Both the position numbers and the translations under genes were made by a program. The notes below the pieces were generated by a model, which was not told where the DNA came from, did no database searches, and saw nothing but the letters and a program-made list of their open reading frames with translations. This document shows, in pieces, positions 1-5,713 of a stretch of 6,379 nucleotides of DNA (the first letter of the stretch is position 1; the number at the start of each line of letters is the position of its first letter). Source of the stretch: Thermoflavifilum sp. Its GTDB lineage: Bacteria > Bacteroidota > Bacteroidia > Chitinophagales > Chitinophagaceae. The stretch is taken from contig JADGHY010000126.1 in the NCBI GenBank assembly GCA_019683625.1, positions 1 to 6,379 on the forward strand. The letters run 5' to 3'.

Positions 1-872
1 TCCACCTGTAGTCCGCCGGGTACAGGGCGTGCGGTATGTGGACAAATGCTGGGGTCTAATCCGTCAATGTCAAAACTTAAATATACTTTTTCGGGTAATG
101 GCGCAATGATTTGCTCGCAGATCTTTTCCCAGCTAAGGCCCCGGTATTGCATTTCCAGGATTTGCTTATTAAAAAATGTGGTGATGCGATGGGGTTGTTC
201 AGTAAGGAAAAGCCATTCTTCTTCGATAAAATCGCGAGCTCCTACCTGCACCAGTTGTATCACGCCCGGGATATGATCCAGCACCTTTCGCATCACGCTT
301 CCATGAGAATGGGTAAATCCCACATAAGTTTCCCGCAGGTCGCAATGGGCATCGATTTGCAAGATGCCAAACCGCGGATATTTTTCACTCATGGCCCTGA
401 TGTAGCCTAAGGCCGTGCTGTGATCCCCACCCAGCAACACCACATCTTTTCCTTTTTGCAGCAAGCCGCGCGTCTGGTCATATACCCAGGTGTTCATCTG
501 TTCACATCCATTGTTCACATCCTGAAGCGTTTTCTGCATGAAGCTATTTTCAGCCAGGTTGCCTCCGTCCATTAGAAAATTCAGGTACAATTCGGCTTCC
601 TTACGCAGATAATCGCTGCGCATCAGCAGGGATTTACTTACGGGCTGCATGGCAATACCCCGTTTCCAGCCGGCATGTTCATCAATAAGATTTACATGCA
701 CGCGTTTGCTGGCTTTCAGGATATGTTCCGGACTGCGGGCAGTACCCGGGTGATGGGGGAGGGTAACTTCCCATGGGACGGGCAAAATAATCAGTTGGGC
801 CGATTGTTCATCGAATGGTAAGCCGAAGATGTTGTCTTTGCTGAACTGAGCAGGTTGAGGCGCGGCTGTCAT
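1..872 (-). CDS. Agmatinase/arginase-family ureohydrolase (3' end beyond the left edge)
   Basis: A cytoplasmic metallohydrolase of the ureohydrolase superfamily, which removes urea from guanidino compounds such as agmatine or arginine using two Mn2+ ions. Reading the minus strand from the ATG at 872-870 gives 290 uninterrupted codons running off the window. An in-frame stop at 905-903 with no other ATG between fixes the start. The metal-ligand motifs are all present: GGDHS at residues 148-152, DAHCD at 174-178, and SFDIDGLDP at 266-274, predicting ligands H151, D174, H176, D178, D268 and D270. THSHGS at 187-192 matches the loop that carries the substrate-side histidine. The roughly 140-residue segment before GGDHS, with PVPWEVT near 31-37, resembles the long-N-terminus 'agmatinase family' proteins of Bacteroidota. 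The C-terminus is missing, including the region of the catalytic glutamate of arginases. An oddity is TARP at 280-283 where most relatives have TGTP. Formimidoylglutamase or another amidinohydrolase is possible; the family is certain, the substrate is not. Confidence 0.93.
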   Translation of the reverse strand, partial: MTAAPQPAQFSKDNIFGLPFDEQSAQLIILPVPWEVTLPHHPGTARSPEHILKASKRVHVNLIDEHAGWKRGIAMQPVSKSLLMRSDYLRKEAELYLNFLMDGGNLAENSFMQKTLQDVNNGCEQMNTWVYDQTRGLLQKGKDVVLLGGDHSTALGYIRAMSEKYPRFGILQIDAHCDLRETYVGFTHSHGSVMRKVLDHIPGVIQLVQVGARDFIEEEWLFLTEQPHRITTFFNKQILEMQYRGLSWEKICEQIIAPLPEKVYLSFDIDGLDPSICPHTARPVPGGLQV

Positions 873-951
873 AAATCCATACCCTGATTTAGAAGGGTAA
901 AATTAGGTAGCATCCGGCAATAGATAGCGCTTTTGCAGATCTTCACATCAA

Positions 952-992
952 TAAAAATTTTAGGAATTATTTTTTGTTTTTAAAATATTTTA
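952..992. promoter_or_regulatory. Two AT-rich palindromes, candidate operator
   Basis: TAAAA-A-TTTTA lies at 952-962 and the perfect 12-base palindrome TAAAATATTTTA at 981-992, with centres about 29-30 bases apart, close to three helical turns. Between them TTATTTT (967-973) and AAAATAT (982-988) form an imperfect inverted pair. ROK repressors of the NagC/Mlc type are known to bind AT-rich operators with TTATTT/AAATAA-like arms, so autoregulation is conceivable. In DNA this AT-rich such symmetry can arise by chance, hence the low confidence. Confidence 0.2.
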
Positions 993-996
993 TTAA

Positions 997-1012
997 GTTT
1001 ACGTCAATAAAC
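997..1012. promoter_or_regulatory. Inverted repeat GTTTA-N6-TAAAC, candidate operator
   Basis: GTTTA (997-1001) and TAAAC (1008-1012) form a perfect 5+5 inverted repeat with a 6-base centre, flanked loosely by TTAA at 993-996 and 1015-1018. It sits 36 bases before the GTG start of the ROK gene, where an autoregulatory operator would be expected. This is inference from symmetry and position only; a 5-base arm is short. Confidence 0.22.
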
Positions 1013-1023
1013 CATTAACAAAA

Positions 1024-1029
1024 TATAAT
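1024..1029 (+). promoter_or_regulatory. Possible -10-like TATAAT ahead of the ROK gene
   Basis: An exact TATAAT occurs 19 bases before the GTG start. No good -35 hexamer accompanies it, and the main sigma factor of Bacteroidota prefers TAnnTTTG over TATAAT. It is therefore only a weak candidate in an AT-rich stretch where the hexamer is likely by chance. Confidence 0.15.
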
Positions 1030-1048
1030 CTGATAATCATTTAATAAA

Positions 1049-2251
1049 GTGGAAACATCTTTTTCAAAAGAAACCCATAGAATACGAAGTGGAATTGAAA
1101 AGCAGGTGATTCAATATTTGTACATAGATCGGGAGCTGTCCTGTGCGGCCTTGAGCGAGCGCATTGATAAAAGTGTGCCCATGGTCATGCATGCGCTGAA
1201 TCAGCTCATGAAAGCTGGCTGGGTACATTCGGCAGGGTATGCGCCTTCCACGGGGGGCAGAAAACCGCTGTTGTATAGCCTGGTGCCGGGGGCGCAGTAC
1301 ATCCTGGCAGTGGCTATGGATCAGCTGTTTACCCGGATTCAGGTGCTCGATTGGTTGCACCAGCCTGTAACAGCGTTGGAAACCCTTTCTCTTCCCCTGC
1401 ACGATAACGACCAGGCAACAGATATGCTCATAGCGGCTATTCAGAAGCATCTGCAGGCTTCGGCTATCGAAAAAGATAACATTTTGGGTATAGGCATTGG
1501 CATGCCCGGTTTTGTGCATATTCCCAAGGGCGTGAATTATACTTTCTTGCCTGCACCAGATGGAGAAAGCCTGAGAAGTTATCTGGAAAAACAGCTGGAA
1601 TTGCCGGTGTGGATTGATAATGATTCGAGCCTGATTGCCCTGGCCGAATTGCGGTTTGGGATGGCCAAAGGGCGTAAGCATGTGATGGTGATCAATATTG
1701 GCTGGGGAACGGGTTTAGGCATGATTGTAAATGGTTCGCTGTTTCGCGGGCATACCGGCTATGCAGGTGAGTTTAGCCATATTCCCATATCGGACAATAA
1801 AATATTATGTGAATGTGGCAAGAGGGGGTGCCTGGAAACGGAAACTTCCCTGTTGCTTTTGGCCGAAAAGGCCAAGGAAGAGATCAAACAGGGAAAAGTT
1901 TCGCAGCTTTCCACATTGTTTAAGGCCAATATGCATGCCGTAGATGCCGTGCTGGAAGCAGCAAACAATGGAGATGAGTATGCCATTGAGCTGCTTTCCG
2001 AGGTGGGTTATAAGCTGGGCAAAGGCATAGCTATTCTCATCCATATCATGAATCCGGAATTGGTTGTGCTTAGCGGCCGCGGAGCCAAGGCAGGAAAAAT
2101 TTTACTGGCTCCCATTCAACATGCCCTGAATAAATATTGCATTCCCCGATTGTTGGAGAACACGGAAATCGCCGTGTCGAAATTAGGTTTTGAAGCCTCA
2201 TTGATCGGTGCAGCCAATCTGGTCATGGAAAACCTGTTTGAATTGAGTTAG
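1049..2251 (+). CDS. ROK-family transcriptional regulator with N-terminal winged helix-turn-helix
   Basis: A 400-residue protein of usual length for ROK (repressor, ORF, kinase) regulators, which bind DNA and respond to sugars or sugar phosphates. Residues about 15-78 form a MarR-like winged helix ending in the family-typical STGGRKP (67-73). The ROK fold follows from about residue 83. ExxH (E241, H244) and the CxCGxxGC zinc segment (C254, C256, C261, then E263) are intact. GTGLG at 220-224 and IDND at 189-192, carrying the usual catalytic Asp D192, are also kept. The N-terminal phosphate motif is lost: where kinases read DIGGT this protein has AMDQL at 89-93, so sugar kinase activity is unlikely. 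The GTG start was chosen because an in-frame TAA lies at 1034-1036 and the next in-frame ATG would delete much of the DNA-binding domain; no clear Shine-Dalgarno is seen. It sits 57 bases before the SusC-like gene on the same strand, so it probably controls that locus. Its effector is unknown. Confidence 0.93.
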   Translation: METSFSKETHRIRSGIEKQVIQYLYIDRELSCAALSERIDKSVPMVMHALNQLMKAGWVHSAGYAPSTGGRKPLLYSLVPGAQYILAVAMDQLFTRIQVLDWLHQPVTALETLSLPLHDNDQATDMLIAAIQKHLQASAIEKDNILGIGIGMPGFVHIPKGVNYTFLPAPDGESLRSYLEKQLELPVWIDNDSSLIALAELRFGMAKGRKHVMVINIGWGTGLGMIVNGSLFRGHTGYAGEFSHIPISDNKILCECGKRGCLETETSLLLLAEKAKEEIKQGKVSQLSTLFKANMHAVDAVLEAANNGDEYAIELLSEVGYKLGKGIAILIHIMNPELVVLSGRGAKAGKILLAPIQHALNKYCIPRLLENTEIAVSKLGFEASLIGAANLVMENLFELS

Positions 2252-2279
2252 CAGATTAGTCATACAAAAAACAAATAAC

Positions 2280-2299
2280 CCATTTTTAACCATTTTAAA
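2280..2299 (+). repeat. Two tandem 10-base units ahead of the SusC-like gene
   Basis: CCATTTTTAA (2280-2289) is followed at once by CCATTTTAAA (2290-2299), identical at 9 of 10 positions and phased by about one helical turn. The second unit overlaps the TTTTAAAA palindrome (2293-2300) and runs into the ribosome-binding site. A regulator-binding role is possible but rests only on the arrangement. The whole 57-base spacer (2252-2308) shows no exact TAnnTTTG promoter element and no hairpin terminator, so co-transcription from the ROK gene is possible. Confidence 0.3.
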
Positions 2300-2303
2300 A
2301 GGA
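2297..2303 (+). promoter_or_regulatory. Ribosome-binding site of the SusC-like gene
   Basis: The purine run AAAAGGA ends 5 bases before the ATG at 2309. This is a good Shine-Dalgarno by Bacteroidota standards, where such sites are often absent, and it supports the chosen start together with the signal peptide that follows. Confidence 0.6.
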
Positions 2304-2308
2304 TCATT

Positions 2309-5300
2309 ATGCACACAAAAGCATGTTTACTCCTCATGGTATGCACTATTGCCCTTCAGCTCGCTGCCTGGGCACAGCAGCAGGTGAGTGGGGTGGTGAT
2401 TGGAGAAAACAACACCCCTGTGCCTTATGCCAGTGTACGCATCTCAGGCACCAATCGTGGAACGACCACCGATGAAAATGGCAATTTCATTCTGAATGTA
2501 AAGCCTGGAGATACGCTACTTGTGACCAGCCTGGGGTACAGACAACAGAAGCTTCCCGTCCAGGAAACTACCCGCAACATACGGATTGTGTTGGTTCCCA
2601 CGGCAAGAGGGTTAAATGAAGTCGTTGTCACTGGTCTGGGTGTCAGGCGGGAAGAAAAAAAGCTGGGATATTCCGTTAGCCAAGTATCGGGTGAAGACAT
2701 CCAAAGGGCAAATGTGGTGGATCCCACAACGGCGCTACAAGGTAAGGTGGCCGGTGTATTCATCAATACGGGCACGGGTGGCCCCACGTCCAGCAATCGC
2801 ATAATCATTCGCGGAAATACCTCACTGGATCCAAACAATCAGCCTCTTATCGTGGTAGATGGGGTGATTGTGGATGACCAGCCTACCGGTGCCGGGCAAT
2901 GGGGAAGTTCACAGGATTTTGGAAATCAATTGAAAGATATTAACCCTGATGATATTGCTTCAATTACGGTGTTAAAAGGTGCTGCAGCTTCTGCACAATG
3001 GGGCTCAAGGGCTACCCATGGAGTGATTTTGATTACGACTAAAAAAGGCAGATCGGATAAAAAAATCGGGGTGACCGTTAGCCACACCGAACAATGGAGC
3101 CAGGTATTTAAGTTTCCCGATTACCAAAATGAATTTGGTGCGGGTTGGACGTTCGGACTGGATTCTTTTGTGACGGATCCCAATACCAACCGCCCGCAGA
3201 TTGATCCCAGCTGGGGCTACTGGAGCTTTGGCCCGAAGATGAACGGACAAACCGTAGAAGATATGGATGGCCATCTGCAGAAATTTGCACCCAACAATCC
3301 CAAAGATGCTTATCAGACAGGGCGTTTCGTGAATACCAACGTGGCCATTGATGGCGGTAATGAACAAACGACTTTCAGGCTATCATTTTCCAATCAGCAC
3401 AACTTAGGTATTGCGTATGGCAACACCTTTACCCGCAATAATATTAACCTCAATGCCACCCAAAAGTTGGGCAAGATAGTGGATATCAATGCCAACGTGA
3501 ACTTTGTCCGTAGCGATGCCTTGAATCCGGCACGTGATGGAGGCAATGATAACCTGCTATTCATGATGTCGTATGCCGTTCCGCGCACTTATGATATCAA
3601 TTATTACAAAACCCATTTTATTGATTCCGTAAATGGCGGAAGAAACAAGGTAGATGATAATTATTATGGATTGACCGGATATTGGTTTAATTTGTATAAA
3701 AACAATGCAGAACAGAAAGAAGATAATCTGCGTTCTTCACTGGAGATGACGGTGCATGCCACTTCCTGGCTTGATTTTCACCTGAATGGTTATGCCAATA
3801 ATTTTTATACCACCTATACCAACAAGCAACTTGGGCAGGATGCGAATTTTTCTGGCGGATATTATGAAATCAACAAAGGCACACATGATAACTACCGCTT
3901 GGTGGCACAGGCTGAATTGCACAGGGCTTTTCGGAATTGGGATGCCGATCTGATTTTAGGTACAGAAACATACAGCGATAAACAACAATCTGTGGATGCC
4001 CGAACAGATGGCGGATTAATTATTCCCGGAAAATTTACGCTTTCCAATTCAGTAAATCGTTCACTTTCCTATGAAGGTTATTCCAATTACAAATTGAATT
4101 CGGCCTATGCTTTTCTCACCTTGGGATGGAATTCGCAACTCTATCTGGATCTGACGGCCCGAAATGATTGGTCATCGGCACTCACATACCCAGATGGGCA
4201 TGGCAACAACAGCTATCTTTATCCTTCGGCCAGTGCTTCATGGATCTTTTCCCAAACCTTTCATCTGCCCAATTATATCAGCTTTGGCAAGTTAAGGGCT
4301 TCATTTGCCCAGGTGGGCCGGGATATTGGGCCCTATTTCAGTTCCAGCGGGCTCACCTATCATTTCTCCCAAAACTATCAGGATTATCGGGGCAATAATA
4401 TCCCTATCTATGAATTTAATGGCAACAATCTGGGTAACCTCAATATCAAACCTGAAATCATGACTGCTGTTGAGTTTGGATTGAATATGCAATTTTTGCA
4501 AAACAGAGTGGGTTTTGATTTGAGTTATTATAAAGACAATACCCGAAATCAGGTATTATCCTTACAGGTTGCACAGGAAACAGGGGTAGCCAACCGAACC
4601 ATCAATGCGGGCAATATTCAAAATGCAGGAGTGGAATTATTGATTACGGCTAAACCCATTGAATCCAGAAACTTCTCCTGGAACCTGAGTTTGAATTATA
4701 CCCACAATGAAAACAAAATCATTTCTCTGGCACCAGGCGTGAATTTGTATGTGCTTGAATACGGACAGGGCGTGGATCTGGAATCAGTGGCCATACCTGG
4801 TCAGGAATATGGTACCATTTACACCAAATATGATTATGCAAAATACCAGGCTTTGGACGATAAGGGCAATCCTGTTGCTGATCCGAACAATGGCAAGAAA
4901 GTCTTGTATCCCACAACAGATTATTTAGGCAATCCGGCCGCACGTTTCAGAAGAACCAACGATTATCAGGATCAGGGATATGTGAAGATTGGCACTTCTC
5001 AACCCAAGTTCTATTACGGCTTTATGAATGATTTCCGTTACAAAAATTTCTCCTTGCATATTGCATTGGATGGACGTGTGGGTGGGAATATTGTTTCGGC
5101 TACATACGATTATGGCTATGCATTTGGCAACTGGAAAACCACGCTTTTTGGCAGGGATAAGGCGCATGGCGGTGTGGAACGAAAAACATTCGACCAGGCC
5201 GGAAACGTAACGGGTGTGTACTATGATGGCATCATTCCCGATGGCGTGTTTCAACAAGGCAGCAAAGTTACCGATCCGCAGGGTGTGCAACATGATGTCA

Positions 5301-5665
5301 CGGGCATGAGTTATCAGGAAGTGGTGGATAAAGGCTGGATCCAACCCGTTAGTGCCTTGTATTATTATTACAGCTTAGGCAGCTGGGCCGCCGGCATTCG
5401 CACCACAGGCCTTGCTAAAAACGACTGGCTGGCTTTAAGGGAAATATCTATTGGTTATCAATTGCCTTCATACCTGGCCAACAAGCTGAAGCTGAACAGC
5501 CTTCGGTTGATATTGGTGGGTCGTAATCTGGGATATCTGATCAACAAGTTGCCGGCTCACATCAATCCCGAAGGATTATATAACAGCAATGCCGGTAATG
5601 CATTTGAATATGGCGGGCTTCCCTTTGTGCGAAATTTTGGCTTCACCATTCAGGCAGGCCTTTGA
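2309..5665 (+). CDS. SusC/RagA-family TonB-dependent outer-membrane transporter
   Basis: A 1118-residue outer-membrane beta-barrel that imports a ligand handed over by its SusD partner, powered by TonB-ExbBD. A signal peptide with a hydrophobic core at about 6-20 and cleavage likely after AWA (20-22) is followed by a carboxypeptidase-regulatory-like beta-sandwich (about 26-97; SLGYR at 74-78). The EVVVTG segment (104-109) typical of the SusC TonB-box region comes next. The plug domain (about 115-247) ends in the family signature GSRATHGVILITTKKG (232-247). The rest is the barrel, with the usual late motif NDWLALREISIGYQLP. No STN domain precedes the beta-sandwich, so this is not the form that signals to an anti-sigma factor. 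The protein ends in QAGL, without the terminal aromatic residue usual for outer-membrane barrels. The length is normal and the frame is intact. The SusD-like gene follows within about 50 bases, confirming the pair. Substrate is unknown: a glycan is favoured because of the ROK regulator, but RagA-type relatives take up peptides. Confidence 0.96.
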   Translation: MHTKACLLLMVCTIALQLAAWAQQQVSGVVIGENNTPVPYASVRISGTNRGTTTDENGNFILNVKPGDTLLVTSLGYRQQKLPVQETTRNIRIVLVPTARGLNEVVVTGLGVRREEKKLGYSVSQVSGEDIQRANVVDPTTALQGKVAGVFINTGTGGPTSSNRIIIRGNTSLDPNNQPLIVVDGVIVDDQPTGAGQWGSSQDFGNQLKDINPDDIASITVLKGAAASAQWGSRATHGVILITTKKGRSDKKIGVTVSHTEQWSQVFKFPDYQNEFGAGWTFGLDSFVTDPNTNRPQIDPSWGYWSFGPKMNGQTVEDMDGHLQKFAPNNPKDAYQTGRFVNTNVAIDGGNEQTTFRLSFSNQHNLGIAYGNTFTRNNINLNATQKLGKIVDINANVNFVRSDALNPARDGGNDNLLFMMSYAVPRTYDINYYKTHFIDSVNGGRNKVDDNYYGLTGYWFNLYKNNAEQKEDNLRSSLEMTVHATSWLDFHLNGYANNFYTTYTNKQLGQDANFSGGYYEINKGTHDNYRLVAQAELHRAFRNWDADLILGTETYSDKQQSVDARTDGGLIIPGKFTLSNSVNRSLSYEGYSNYKLNSAYAFLTLGWNSQLYLDLTARNDWSSALTYPDGHGNNSYLYPSASASWIFSQTFHLPNYISFGKLRASFAQVGRDIGPYFSSSGLTYHFSQNYQDYRGNNIPIYEFNGNNLGNLNIKPEIMTAVEFGLNMQFLQNRVGFDLSYYKDNTRNQVLSLQVAQETGVANRTINAGNIQNAGVELLITAKPIESRNFSWNLSLNYTHNENKIISLAPGVNLYVLEYGQGVDLESVAIPGQEYGTIYTKYDYAKYQALDDKGNPVADPNNGKKVLYPTTDYLGNPAARFRRTNDYQDQGYVKIGTSQPKFYYGFMNDFRYKNFSLHIALDGRVGGNIVSATYDYGYAFGNWKTTLFGRDKAHGGVERKTFDQAGNVTGVYYDGIIPDGVFQQGSKVTDPQGVQHDVTGMSYQEVVDKGWIQPVSALYYYYSLGSWAAGIRTTGLAKNDWLALREISIGYQLPSYLANKLKLNSLRLILVGRNLGYLINKLPAHINPEGLYNSNAGNAFEYGGLPFVRNFGFTIQAGL

Positions 5666-5671
5666 TTTCAT

Positions 5672-5683
5672 CATGTTAACATG
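5672..5683. repeat. 12-base perfect palindrome CATGTTAACATG in the susC-susD junction
   Basis: The sequence equals its own reverse complement and lies 6 bases after the SusC-like stop codon, overlapping the earliest in-frame ATG (5681) of the SusD-like gene. It has no loop and no following T-run, so it is not a terminator. It might be a protein-binding site or chance. Confidence 0.4.
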
Positions 5684-5713
5684 CATTTATTCTCAATCAA
5701 AAATATGCGAGAT

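Larger units (their letters stand above)
873..1048. promoter_or_regulatory. Divergent intergenic region between ureohydrolase and ROK regulator genes
   Basis: This 176-base stretch separates two divergently transcribed genes, so promoters for both should lie here. The half next to the ROK gene (about 950-1048) is very AT-rich and contains short symmetric sequences listed separately. I found no exact match to the Bacteroidota -7 element TAnnTTTG on either strand. The nearest on the ureohydrolase side is TAATTTTA (minus strand, 905-898), without a convincing -33 TTTG. No open reading frame or RNA gene is evident. The regulatory role is inferred from gene orientation. Confidence 0.6.

Noticed and set aside
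46..410. Two plus-strand open frames of 76 and 99 codons
   Set aside because: They overlap the minus-strand ureohydrolase, whose metal-ligand motifs are unambiguous, and their translations show no recognisable domain.
898..905. TAATTTTA on the minus strand as a -7 element of the ureohydrolase gene
   Set aside because: It matches TAnnTTTG at only 7 of 8 positions and no TTTG -33 element lies at proper spacing; too weak to list as a promoter.
1064..1681. A 205-codon minus-strand open frame inside the ROK gene
   Set aside because: It is antisense to a well-supported ROK regulator, and its translation is rich in His/Gln/Arg with no domain. It is a composition shadow.
4925..5344. A 139-codon minus-strand open frame inside the SusC-like gene, and shorter ones at 2425-2838 and 3005-3367
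   Set aside because: All are antisense to the intact transporter frame and show no family motifs.
5672..5683. CATGTTAACATG as a transcription terminator between susC and susD
   Set aside because: It has no loop, a weak AT-rich centre and no T-run after it, and a terminator here would separate a normally co-expressed pair.
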